NCBI GenBank assembly: GCA_000695745.1
Contig: ASHK01000135.1
Coordinates: forward strand, 1-7,133
DNA from: Vibrio madracius
GTDB lineage: Bacteria; Pseudomonadota; Gammaproteobacteria; Enterobacterales; Vibrionaceae
DNA: 7,133 bases
Direction: 5' to 3'
Below the pieces are notes generated by a model, which was not told where the DNA came from, did not search any database, and was given only the letters and a program-made list of their open reading frames with translations. The position numbers and the translations under genes were made by a program. This document shows, one piece after another, positions 1-6,378 of this stretch; within the stretch, counting starts at the first letter, position 1; every line of letters begins with the position of its first letter.

Positions 1-63
1 GAAGCGTTAGGTTATCGAGCGATGGATCGATTATTAAAGCAGTTGACGGCGCAAGCGGTTTAG
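1..63 (+). CDS. comM: 3' end of ComM/YifB-family AAA+ ATPase (Mg-chelatase-like), partial
   Basis: The first 20 codons are open and end at TAG (61-63). They read EALGYRAMDRLLKQLTAQAV, which resembles the C-terminal helix of the ComM/YifB family (the ...SEAL.YRA.DRLL... ending). In that family ComM is a hexameric branch-migration helicase that helps integrate incoming single-stranded DNA during natural transformation, which fits a vibrio. The ATPase core lies outside the window, so the call rests on this short tail plus the gene order. No T-tract terminator follows on the plus strand; the next gene is convergent. Confidence 0.6.
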   Translation, partial: EALGYRAMDRLLKQLTAQAV

Positions 64-194
64 AGGCAATAGAGGAATCCGTGGCGTTATCGCCCGAAAG
101 AGAGATAAAAGACAACGAATCAACATTCCACAAACAAAGATATTCATAAGCCCAAAATGCGCCATACTTTTCGTCAACACGATGAGTCTGAGCG

Positions 195-229
195 AAAAAA
201 TGGCTTAGCAAACTACGTTGCCAAGCCAT
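195..229 (-). terminator. Rho-independent terminator of the DUF2860 gene
   Basis: ATGGCTTAGCAA (200-211) and TTGCCAAGCCAT (218-229) form a 12-bp stem with one A·C mismatch and a 6-nt loop. Read on the minus strand the stem is followed at once by six T (200-195). It starts about 30 nt past the stop codon of the DUF2860 gene. There is no T-tract on the plus side, so it is not a convincing terminator for comM. Confidence 0.75.
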
Positions 230-259
230 GTATAAGGGAATGGATGTGCTTGGAGCTTA

Positions 260-1246
260 TTAGAATTTCCAGCTTAGGCCGACGGCGGTGATCCAATCTT
301 TCTCATCGTAGAAGTCGATGTTGGAATCGCTATTAGCGGCACCAGCAAAAGCAACCAGTGATACGTCATTGGAATAGAAAATTCCTGGATATTCATAGGC
401 TAGAAAAGCTTTCCATTCATCATCTTTACGGGTTTGGTCAAAGAGAGGGTTTGATGCATCGTAATCACGTTTCAAATAGCCCAAGGTTAGTGCCAGTTTA
501 TGGTTGCCAAACGACATAAATGATGACAATTCAGCGCCATAGGTATTGTGTTTCATGGCATTGCCATCAGCATCCTGCTGGGTATAAATCAGGGCGGGAT
601 AAAGCAATACTTGCTGGTTTACGGGTAGCATCATTTTGAACTTGCCGTAGAGGATATCGGCGTTACGATTGAGTAGTTGCACCTCCTGTGGCGACAAGAT
701 TGGAACCCCCGTACCAGAGCGTTCTTCATCCAGTTCGCGTTTACCGTAAGCAAGGTCCAAGCTGAATAATGATCCGGCAATGTTGTCTATTTGGAGACGA
801 TAAGCGTTGCCTTTTTCTTTCGTTGTTTGGCGAGCATCCATGGTGTAAGGGTCTTGCCAGACTTTGCCTTCTAAAATAGTTGGCAAGAAAGAAATACTGA
901 CTTTGGTTCTATCACTAAAGAGATGCTTGTAACCTGCTTCAAGTGCGACGGTACCAACGGCAATGTCAGCGCGTGATGTACCTAAAAACAATTGATGAGT
1001 GGACTGCGAGCCAAATGTGTATTGAAGACTACCTAAGGGTAGCACCAATGCGCCGCTATCTTCTTGTTGACCGCCGGTGTATTTACGAAACTCATCGTCA
1101 GTGTTAGTAAGATTTGATGTTTTACTTGCGTAAGCCGCATTCAATGCAATTTCACCACTAAAGCCGTTGCTTTCACCTAGTTTAGCCACTGCACTCTGTG
1201 AGATAAGACCAAGCGACACTGCCAAGACACTCCATGTCGTTTTCAT
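260..1246 (-). CDS. DUF2860-family putative outer-membrane beta-barrel protein
   Basis: The product is 328 residues. Residues 1-22 look like a signal peptide (basic start, hydrophobic core, then S-A-V-A before the likely cleavage site). The mature start has the FSGEI.LNAAY.S motif seen in vibrio DUF2860 proteins. The rest alternates polar and hydrophobic short strands, has no long hydrophobic helix, and ends in W-K-F; a terminal aromatic is typical of barrels recognised by the Bam machinery. The start is supported by a GAGGA Shine-Dalgarno sequence about 7 nt upstream on the minus strand. The gene is a single unit with its own terminator (195-229) and an upstream region shared divergently with yihG. 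No substrate or function can be assigned; an outer-membrane channel or envelope protein is inference from the fold signs. Confidence 0.75.
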   Translation of the reverse strand: MKTTWSVLAVSLGLISQSAVAKLGESNGFSGEIALNAAYASKTSNLTNTDDEFRKYTGGQQEDSGALVLPLGSLQYTFGSQSTHQLFLGTSRADIAVGTVALEAGYKHLFSDRTKVSISFLPTILEGKVWQDPYTMDARQTTKEKGNAYRLQIDNIAGSLFSLDLAYGKRELDEERSGTGVPILSPQEVQLLNRNADILYGKFKMMLPVNQQVLLYPALIYTQQDADGNAMKHNTYGAELSSFMSFGNHKLALTLGYLKRDYDASNPLFDQTRKDDEWKAFLAYEYPGIFYSNDVSLVAFAGAANSDSNIDFYDEKDWITAVGLSWKF

Positions 1247-1289
1247 AACGGATCCTCATCATATTCTGATTATTTTGGTCGAGAATGTA

Positions 1290-1351
1290 ATTATATGTTT
1301 ATGCTATGTTATTAGTTCAGAATAAGCTTGTTTTCTATGAGTTACAACACA
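1290..1351 (-). promoter_or_regulatory. Predicted DUF2860 promoter with CRP-like site
   Basis: On the minus strand a perfect TATAAT lies at 1295-1290, about 45 nt before the start codon, with no good -35 box. Further upstream, TGTGT-TGTAAC-TCATA (1351-1336) matches the CRP core TGTGA-N6-TCACA at 8 of 10 positions. If transcription starts at 1283, the centre of this site falls near -60.5, close to the class I CRP position of -61.5. A weak -35 box is what a CRP-dependent promoter would show. Activation by CRP is inference. Confidence 0.35.
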
Positions 1352-1354
1352 AAT

Positions 1355-1390
1355 CAGACCAATGATAAAACCATTGCAACAGATGGTCTG
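1355..1390. repeat. 7-bp inverted repeat flanking the yihG -35 box
   Basis: CAGACCA (1355-1361) and TGGTCTG (1384-1390) are perfect inverted arms separated by 22 nt. A second small dyad, CAATG/CATTG (1360-1364 and 1372-1376), overlaps the inside. The right arm falls between the predicted -35 and -10 of yihG, an operator-like placement, but a 7-bp dyad in 200 bp can also arise by chance. Confidence 0.3.
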
Positions 1391-1401
1391 GCTTGTACAA
1401 T
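1374..1401 (+). promoter_or_regulatory. Predicted sigma-70 promoter of yihG
   Basis: TTGCAA (1374-1379) and TACAAT (1396-1401) are separated by 16 nt and match the consensus at 4/6 and 5/6. Transcription would begin near 1408, giving a leader of about 38 nt. The right arm of the CAGACCA/TGGTCTG dyad lies in the spacer. Confidence 0.4.
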
Positions 1402-1445
1402 TAACCGCCATAAAAATGTCACAAACGAATCATAGATAGTTGGTT

Positions 1446-2330
1446 ATGCTTGGATACCTACTTTTTATTATTAGTGCCACTCTGGTAATTATTAATACCG
1501 CATTTTGTTCTATTCCTATCCTTGGGTTTGGCCTCTTGAAGTTTCTGCTGCCCATAAAACCGTTACAGCGGCTGTGCACGTCTTTAGCGAACCGATTTAT
1601 GTGGTTGTGGGCGACGAGTAACCACGGAATTATTCATCTGGTAAACCGTAAATTACAATGGCAAGTAGAAGGGGTAGATTCTCTCAATAAGGACGGTTGG
1701 TATTTGATGATCAGCAACCATTTGAGTTGGACTGACATTGTGGTGCTGTGCAGTGTTTTTAAAGATACTATTCCAATGCCAAAGTTCTTTTTAAAGCAGC
1801 AACTATTGTATGTTCCGTTTCTTGGTATGGCGTGTTGGGCTTTAGATATGCCATTTATGAAGCGTTACTCACGCGAGTACTTAATTCGGCATCCAGAAAA
1901 GCGCGGACAAGACTTAGCGACGACAAGACGCTCTTGCGCCAAATTCAAAGATACCCCGACAACGGTCGTTAACTATGTGGAGGGGACTCGTTTTACGGCT
2001 GAAAAGCAAGCCCGAAGCCGTGCAGGGTATGAGTATCTACTTCAGCCAAAATCGGGTGGTATTGCTTATACGTTGGCGGCGATGGGAGATCAGTTCGAGA
2101 CCATTATTGACGTGACCCTTGCTTACCCAGACAACACGGACCAACCTTTCAAAGACGCGTTAATGGGGAAAATGAACCGGATCGTTGTAAAAGTGAGGGT
2201 GTTACCTGTCGATGAGCAGGTACTGGGAGATTACTTTAACGATAAACGTTATAAGCGGGACTTCCAAAAATGGTTAGGCGATGTCTGGCGGCAGAAAGAC
2301 CAAACGTTGAAAGATATTCATACCAAATAA
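1446..2330 (+). CDS. yihG: YihG-type lysophospholipid acyltransferase (PlsC paralogue)
   Basis: The 294-residue product aligns along its length with what I recall of E. coli YihG, an inner-membrane PlsC-family (LPLAT) enzyme that moves an acyl chain onto lysophosphatidic acid or a related lysophospholipid. Residues 1-38 are hydrophobic and form the membrane anchor. The catalytic HX4D motif is N-H-L-S-W-T-D with H92 and D97. The phosphate-binding E-G-T-R motif is at 179-182. The conserved blocks FLKQQL and ACWALDMPFMKRYSR are also present. ATG 1446 was chosen; a TTG two codons upstream (1440) is possible, but neither has a strong Shine-Dalgarno sequence and family members begin with the hydrophobic anchor. 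The gene is monocistronic, converges on dsbA and ends at a strong terminator one base past its stop. All catalytic residues are present. Confidence 0.9.
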   Translation: MLGYLLFIISATLVIINTAFCSIPILGFGLLKFLLPIKPLQRLCTSLANRFMWLWATSNHGIIHLVNRKLQWQVEGVDSLNKDGWYLMISNHLSWTDIVVLCSVFKDTIPMPKFFLKQQLLYVPFLGMACWALDMPFMKRYSREYLIRHPEKRGQDLATTRRSCAKFKDTPTTVVNYVEGTRFTAEKQARSRAGYEYLLQPKSGGIAYTLAAMGDQFETIIDVTLAYPDNTDQPFKDALMGKMNRIVVKVRVLPVDEQVLGDYFNDKRYKRDFQKWLGDVWRQKDQTLKDIHTK

Positions 2331-2359
2331 AAAAAACGAGCGATATTCGCTCGTTTTTT
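2331..2359. terminator. Bidirectional terminator between yihG and dsbA
   Basis: CGAGCGA (2337-2343) and TCGCTCG (2347-2353) pair perfectly across a 3-nt loop. The stem is flanked by A6 (2331-2336) and T6 (2354-2359), so it has a U-tract in both directions. It begins directly after the yihG stop codon and 14 nt past the dsbA stop, serving both convergent units. Confidence 0.93.
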
Positions 2360-2372
2360 AACTCAATCGAGA

Positions 2373-2972
2373 CTACTTCTTCAGTAAGAAGTTCACTAGC
2401 TCAAAGTACTCATCCAGAGACTGAATGCCACCAGCTTCGACTAGGTACTTGTTGTTGACGATAACCGCAGGAACGCCGGATAGTCCGCTATCTTTAAACT
2501 GTTTATCAAAACGACGTACCATAGAATCTACAGCAAAGCCGTTAAATGCGGCATCAAACTTCTTCGCGTCCACGCCTTCATCTAAGAAGATTTGACGCAG
2601 TTCTTCATCATTGCGAGGCGGTTTGTTCATGTTATGAATGCGGTTAAACATAACAGGCACCATCTTGTCTTCAATCTTTAACGCCACCATCGTTGCGTAA
2701 GCTTTACTCATTGAAAGGCCCATATTGCCGCCCATAAACGAAACGTGGTTCTTTTGGAACTTAGCATCGGCAGGAATATTTTTCTTAAGCTGAGCAATGA
2801 TAGGCTCGAAACTGTTGCAGTGTGGGCAGTAGAAAGAAAAATACTCAGTAACGATAGGTTTAGAAGACTTTTCTAAATCGAGGACTTTGTAATGTGTACC
2901 TTCTTGAAATTGTGCTGCACTTACTCCCAGGCTGACTAGAAGCGTCGCAAATAATGCGATGATTTTTTTCAT
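2373..2972 (-). CDS. dsbA: Periplasmic thiol:disulfide interchange protein DsbA (TcpG)
   Basis: This 199-residue protein is the periplasmic oxidant that puts disulfide bonds into secreted and envelope proteins; in V. cholerae the orthologue TcpG is needed for toxin and pilus folding. Residues 1-19 are a signal peptide (M-K-K, hydrophobic core, V-S-A before A20). The active site C49-P-H-C52 corresponds to C30/C33 of the mature protein, the canonical spacing, and these are the only cysteines. The cis-proline loop is G-V-P168 and the helical insert lies between. The start at MKK was chosen over an ATG four codons upstream because that ATG overlaps the Shine-Dalgarno sequence GGAG, which sits 6 nt before MKK. 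The gene follows srkA after 50 nt with no terminator between, so the two are probably co-transcribed, as described in E. coli. DsbB, which reoxidises it, is not in the window. Confidence 0.97.
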   Translation of the reverse strand: MKKIIALFATLLVSLGVSAAQFQEGTHYKVLDLEKSSKPIVTEYFSFYCPHCNSFEPIIAQLKKNIPADAKFQKNHVSFMGGNMGLSMSKAYATMVALKIEDKMVPVMFNRIHNMNKPPRNDEELRQIFLDEGVDAKKFDAAFNGFAVDSMVRRFDKQFKDSGLSGVPAVIVNNKYLVEAGGIQSLDEYFELVNFLLKK

Positions 2973-3022
2973 TATTTTCTCCATGTGTAAAACAAATCCT
3001 TAACAGGAATGGGAATAGTTTG

Positions 3023-4006
3023 TCACCACTGCGGTTGTAATGAAAGTGGCTTTTCATTCAGCGCGGCTATCTGCTCTTTAAAACCTAGCACTTGTCCTTC
3101 CCAATATTTGGCATCATTGAACCAAGGAAAGGCCTGTGGAAAGGCCGGATCATGCCAGCGTTTCGCTAGCCAAGCCATGTAGTGCACCATACGTAGACCG
3201 CGTAAAGGCTCAATTAGTTTCAATTGATCGTTCGCTAGGTCACTAAATTCTTGATATCCCTCTAACAGAATATCAAGTTGCATCATCTTGTCTTGGCGAT
3301 CACCATTGAGCAACATCCATAGATCTTGAATTGCAGGCCCATTACGAGCATCGTCTAGATCGACAAACATAGGGCCGTCACGCCAAAGTATGTTGCCTGG
3401 GTGGCAGTCACCATGTAGACGAATGGTTTCACTAGGTTGCCAATGCGCTTCAATTTGCGAGATCAATAAATCTAAATCACTAAAAAAAGCATTTTCTAAA
3501 TGCGCAGGGATGAATGTGGACGACTGTAACAGTTTTCTTGGTTGATACACGTACTCTTCCAGACCAATCGTTGGGCGGTGAATAAAGTTCTTCTTTGCAC
3601 CAACTTGGTGGATGCGGCCCATAAATCGTCCGACCCATTCTAGTTGCTCTAAGTTATCGACCTCAAACTGGCGGCCACCTTCGCTATTGAACAAAGTAAA
3701 TAGATAACCTTGATACTCATGAATGGTCTCTCCGTTAATCGATAGCGGTGCCGCAATCGGCACGTCGTTTTCGACCAACTCATTGGAAAAATCGTGCTCT
3801 TCTTGGATCTGTTCACGGCTCCAACGTTGTGGTCTATAAAACTTGACCACAAAGCGCTTTTTATCTTCGTCAGTGAATTGGTAAACGCGGTTTTCGTAGC
3901 TGTTAAGCGCAAGCAAACCTGACTCAGCTCGAACACCTATGCTTTCTAAGGCATACCACATGAAATCGGGAGTGAGAGCATCAAAGTTAAAAGCTTTATC
4001 TGTCAT
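3023..4006 (-). CDS. srkA: Stress response kinase A (SrkA/YihE/RdoA)
   Basis: The 327-residue product is a cytoplasmic Ser/Thr protein kinase of the aminoglycoside-phosphotransferase/choline-kinase fold. In E. coli it counters stress-induced, MazF-linked cell death, and it lies in the Cpx envelope-stress regulon together with dsbA. The N-lobe loop NSYENRVYQF is at 35-44 and the likely ATP-binding lysine is K55 in VVKF. The catalytic loop H-G-D200-C-H-P-G-N205 and the metal-binding D216 in VDLDD are all intact. The length matches the family. The start MTDKAFNFDAL matches family N-termini, whereas an ATG 21 nt upstream (4027) lies inside a terminator hairpin. The chosen start has no clear Shine-Dalgarno sequence, which is odd (see findings). 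The gene is first of a probable srkA-dsbA operon. Confidence 0.93.
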   Translation of the reverse strand: MTDKAFNFDALTPDFMWYALESIGVRAESGLLALNSYENRVYQFTDEDKKRFVVKFYRPQRWSREQIQEEHDFSNELVENDVPIAAPLSINGETIHEYQGYLFTLFNSEGGRQFEVDNLEQLEWVGRFMGRIHQVGAKKNFIHRPTIGLEEYVYQPRKLLQSSTFIPAHLENAFFSDLDLLISQIEAHWQPSETIRLHGDCHPGNILWRDGPMFVDLDDARNGPAIQDLWMLLNGDRQDKMMQLDILLEGYQEFSDLANDQLKLIEPLRGLRMVHYMAWLAKRWHDPAFPQAFPWFNDAKYWEGQVLGFKEQIAALNEKPLSLQPQW

Positions 4007-4008
4007 GT

Positions 4009-4041
4009 ATAAAATAAAAGGACTCATTACTGAGCCCTTTT
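4009..4041 (-). terminator. Rho-independent terminator of ccoG, abutting the srkA start
   Basis: AAAAGGACTCA (4016-4026) and TGAGCCCTTTT (4031-4041) form an 11-bp stem with one mismatch and a TTAC loop. Read on the minus strand it continues into TTTTATTTTAT (4019-4009). The hairpin begins 27 nt after the ccoG stop. Its U-tract ends only two bases before the srkA ATG, so it occupies the usual ribosome-binding region of srkA. Confidence 0.75.
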
Positions 4042-4067
4042 CCTGTAATAGGTAGCTAACGCATCGG

Positions 4068-5484
4068 TTAGAGCTTCTTAATAAATCGACTCTCTACTTC
4101 TGTTGAGAAGTCATTGTTGTCGTTCAGTATAAACTGAATTGTCGACACAGGTGAACTGAGTTGCTCTGGATCGGCACCTAAGCTGATTGGTAGGTTGTAA
4201 ACTTCTCCCGGCTCAACGGAGATGGTTTGTCGTCCATACCAAGTCGCATTTTCTAGTCCAGAAACACTGAGCGTATATTGTTGCTCTTGTTGTGTTTTAT
4301 TGATGACCTCAAGGTGTAGGTATTCTCAACCAGACCATCACTGTTAACTCTAAACAGTTGGTTACGATCCCTAAGAACACTCAGCCCGCGGGGTCGACGG
4401 CCGAAATCTGCACAAAGAACAGGGCAATCATCACTAGTAATACCGAGCCATAGCCTAGCAGCTTTGGTCGCATGACTTTAGTGTGTTTACCTGAGAGGCG
4501 GTGCTCGGTGGTGTAGCTGATTAGGCCTTTCTCATAACCCATTCTGTCCATGGTCTTGTCACACGCGTCAATACAAGCGCCGCAGTTGATGCATTCGTAC
4601 TGCAAGCCATCACGAATATCGATGCCTGTTGGGCACACTTGCACACAAAGATCACAGTCAATACAGTCACCTAATCCCAGCGTTTTTGGATCCGCTTTAC
4701 GAGAGCGTGGACCGCGAGTTTCACCTCGTTGACTGTTGTAGCCAACAATAAAGGTGTCCTTATCAAACATGGCAGACTGGAAGCGAGCGTAAGGGCACAT
4801 ATGAATACACATGATAGAGCGCATCCAGCCAGCATTCGCGTATGTACAACCGGCAAAAAACAGCACCCAGAATACGGGCCAGAAGCTGGCATTTAAGGTG
4901 AAAAAGTCGCTAACGAGCGCGCCAATTGGTACAAAATAACCGGTAAAGGTAAAGCCAGTTGCTAATGCAATCGCCAGCCAAGCAACATGCTTAAGGCCTT
5001 TACGTACTATGAGATTCGGACTGAGTTTTCCGCTGTCTTGCTTGCGTCGTTTGTTGGCGCTGCCTTCTAACTTTTCTTCAAACCAGATGTACATAAAGGT
5101 CCAGACGGTCTGTGGACATAAGTAGCCACACCATACTCGACCTAAAAACGTGGTGATAAAAAACAGGCCAAACGCGGCCACCATAAACAGTAACGCGAGT
5201 AGAGTGAGATCTTGCGGATAAAGTGTGGTGCCAAAAAAGTTAAATTGCTGATTACCAATATCAAGCAATACCGCTTGTCTCTCGCCATAAGGTATCCAAG
5301 GTACCAGTGCGAACAATAGGAGTAAAAACCAGCCGCCGTAGCGTCTAAGTTTTTGAAAGGTGCCTTTACTTTCACGAACGTAGATGCGATTGCTGGGGTT
5401 AAATCGATCGCCGTTACCTTTGTGGGTTTTGGGGTTGAACGTTTTGGGTGTTACATCCTTTACGTCAATTTTATCCTGACTCAT
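4068..5484 (-). CDS. ccoG: Cytochrome c oxidase accessory protein CcoG/RdxA/FixG, read with two single-base frameshifts
   Basis: CcoG is an inner-membrane polyferredoxin-like protein, described as a cupric reductase that readies copper for cbb3 oxidase assembly. About five membrane segments are visible near residues 51-68, 92-113, 163-185, 188-215 and 343-362. Cysteine pairs lie in WCGYLCP (C119, C123) and CIHMCP (C226, C230). Two 4Fe-4S ferredoxin motifs follow (C274/277/280/284 and C298/301/304/308). The first frame stops at 4381 after 367 residues. Restoring one G in the GGG run at 4385-4387, then one base near 4308-4309, gives the FixG_C immunoglobulin-like tail (LSVLRDRNQLFR, then NTYTLKVINKTQQ) to TAA at 4068-4070, about 472 residues in all, the normal length. 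The start has AGGA 10 nt upstream and an FNR-type promoter. The breaks look like sequence errors; if real, the periplasmic tail is lost. Confidence 0.93.
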
Positions 5485-5586
5485 GCTGAGGCTGTCCTTC
5501 TAGGGCTGACGGTGCGTTTTGACGCACTCTATCTATTCCGACATTGCTGCGACTCTTTGTTCTGTCCGCAGTATTAAAACCCAGCG

Positions 5587-5628
5587 ATTATAACCCTGAT
5601 AACAATTTTATTTCTTTAACGCTATCAA
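5587..5628 (-). promoter_or_regulatory. Predicted ccoG promoter with class II FNR site
   Basis: On the minus strand a perfect TATAAT (5592-5587) lies about 100 nt before the ccoG start with no good -35 box. TTGAT-AGCG-TTAAA (5628-5615) matches the FNR consensus TTGAT-N4-ATCAA perfectly in the first half and at 3 of 5 in the second. With transcription starting at 5580, the site is centred at 5621.5, which is exactly -41.5, the class II activator position. cbb3-related genes are commonly FNR/ANR-controlled, so microaerobic activation of ccoG is a reasonable inference. Confidence 0.5.
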
Positions 5629-5660
5629 CCTTTAACAACAAAATTAGCGTCGCCTCATAT

Positions 5661-5689
5661 AAAAAACGACCCTTAGAGAGTCGTTTTTA
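5661..5689. terminator. Terminator downstream of yihD (possibly bidirectional)
   Basis: AAAAACGAC (5662-5670) and GTCGTTTTT (5680-5688) form a 9-bp stem, with a further CT/AG pairing possible in the loop. A U-tract exists in both directions. It begins 12 nt past the yihD stop on the minus strand and separates yihD from the ccoG promoter. Confidence 0.85.
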
Positions 5690-5699
5690 GAATATTTGG

Positions 5700-5967
5700 T
5701 TATTTGATGATGCCACGGGCCTTCAGTAGAGCGGTTTTGAAATCATCCTCTTGATCTTTGGCTAATCCCGGAATCATTTCGTCTTTCTCGCTATTACGCA
5801 TTTTTAAGGTGGTAGATCAGCACATCGTCTGTCAGCTCTTCAAGCTTACCTTTGTATCCTGCTTCGTTAGACAGTTTTACAATGAATTCCAGCAAGTTAA
5901 GGTCTGGTTCTTTTTGCCATTCTGGGTGTATTAACTCAATCAGTTCATTAACACGGTGGCACTTCAT
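5700..5967 (-). CDS. yihD: YihD family protein (DUF1040), read with one single-base frameshift
   Basis: The restored product is 88 residues and resembles E. coli YihD (89 residues) throughout: MKC.R.NELIEL, then [25 protein letters not shown], and [22 protein letters not shown]. The function of the family is unknown; it is a small soluble cytoplasmic protein, rich in acidic residues. The start at 5967 has GGAG 6 nt upstream and matches the family; an in-frame ATG 29 codons earlier (6054) does not. The reading frame breaks at a run of five T (5801-5805), where four would let LIYHLK continue into MRNSEKDE. As written, translation stops three codons later after 57 residues. A one-base homopolymer error is the simplest explanation. 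Own terminators upstream and downstream suggest a single-gene unit. In E. coli yihD lies directly next to srkA; here ccoG is between them. Confidence 0.88.
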
Positions 5968-6052
5968 AACTTTCTCCACAATATTTATAAGTATTTTTGA
6001 GTAAAAGTACCAAAAATCAGGGCTAATACCAATATATGAAGGAATTGGACAC

Positions 6053-6082
6053 AAAAAAAAGCGCAGGGTGACTGCGCTTTTT
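6053..6082 (-). terminator. Terminator downstream of the small basic ORF
   Basis: GCGCAG (6061-6066) and CTGCGC (6072-6077) pair across a GGTGA loop, extended by A/T pairs. Read on the minus strand it is followed by eight T (6060-6053); on the plus strand by five. It begins right after the stop codon of the ORF at 6084-6250 and lies upstream of yihD. A strong minus-strand terminator here implies a minus-strand transcript arriving from above 6084, which independently supports that small gene. Confidence 0.85.
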
Positions 6083-6083
6083 A

Positions 6084-6250
6084 TTATGCCGCTTTAACAA
6101 CTTTAGTTGGAGCTGGTGTTGAAGGAACACTAGGCTCAACAAGCGTCATTGAAGGGCGATTTTTTTCGCGACAAGAGCAGAAGTGAAACCACTGCGACGA
6201 CGCGACGCACCATTATTTGAGTACGAAAACCTGACGGGAGTTGGGCGCAT
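6084..6250 (-). CDS. Small basic hypothetical protein, about 55 residues, broken by one base
   Basis: I do not recognise a function. The ORF starts at ATG 6250 with TTAGG seven nt upstream and reads [20 protein letters not shown], continuing [10 protein letters not shown]. It then meets a run of seven A (minus strand, 6166-6160). As written it stops at 6146 after 34 residues. With one more A, or with a -1 slip on AAA-AAA, it continues [10 protein letters not shown] and a proline- and lysine-containing tail (P-T-K-V-V-K-A-A) to TAA at 6084-6086, directly before a strong terminator. The N-half is arginine-rich and strongly basic and has no signal peptide or membrane segment. Support: ribosome-binding site, terminator abutting the stop, and a neighbourhood where known genes carry the same kind of one-base break. 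In the second frame an ATG overlaps the first-frame TGA (ATGA), so a coupled 21-codon ORF is another reading. Confidence 0.5.
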
Positions 6251-6294
6251 TTTTTAACCTAACAAGTCAGGCAATTCCATTGCCAATCTAATGG

Positions 6295-6374
6295 CCTGAT
6301 TGCTTATGAGAACATTGAAATGACCTTCAATGTCACTCTTTTTTGACTTATGTCACTCCAAATAAACAATCAGG
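6295..6374. repeat. Nested inverted repeat, possible structured leader RNA
   Basis: CCTGATTG (6295-6302) and CAATCAGG (6367-6374) are perfect 8-bp inverted arms. Inside them ACATTGAA (6312-6319) and TTCAATGT (6326-6333) form a perfect 8-bp hairpin with a 6-nt loop. The outer left arm can also pair with TCAGGC at 6267-6272 through GCCTGA (6294-6299), so two structures compete. The region would be in the 5' leader of the small minus-strand ORF if its promoter lies above 6374. Confidence 0.4.
6330..6358. repeat. 9-bp direct repeat with 20-bp period
   Basis: ATGTCACTC occurs exactly at 6330-6338 and again at 6350-6358, about two helical turns apart. On the minus strand each copy (GAGTGACAT) is followed shortly by GTCA. 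This spacing suits two regulator molecules binding the same DNA face. No known regulator was matched. Confidence 0.4.
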
Positions 6375-6378
6375 AATA

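Noticed and set aside
81..92. Small hairpin GGCG-TTAT-CGCC after comM as a terminator
   Set aside because: The stem is only 4 bp and no T-tract follows on either side.
2270..2458. Plus-strand ORF of 62 codons across the yihG/dsbA junction
   Set aside because: It overlaps the ends of two well-identified genes and runs through a bidirectional terminator.
2973..2984. Upstream ATG for dsbA adding M-E-K-I
   Set aside because: It overlaps the GGAG ribosome-binding site of the real start and would spoil the signal peptide start.
4308..4387. Programmed frameshifting in ccoG
   Set aside because: Two separate missing bases, neither at a known slippery heptamer, in a region rich in one-base errors; sequence error is simpler.
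5353..5577. Plus-strand ORF of 74 codons opposite the 5' end of ccoG
   Set aside because: It is antisense to conserved ccoG coding sequence, with no ribosome-binding site or family likeness.
5984..6013. TTGGTA-N18-TATAAA on the minus strand as the yihD promoter
   Set aside because: Transcription would start on top of the Shine-Dalgarno sequence, leaving it too close to the RNA end.
5968..6054. Upstream ATG for yihD adding 29 residues
   Set aside because: The added residues have no family match, and GGAG lies directly before the 5967 start.
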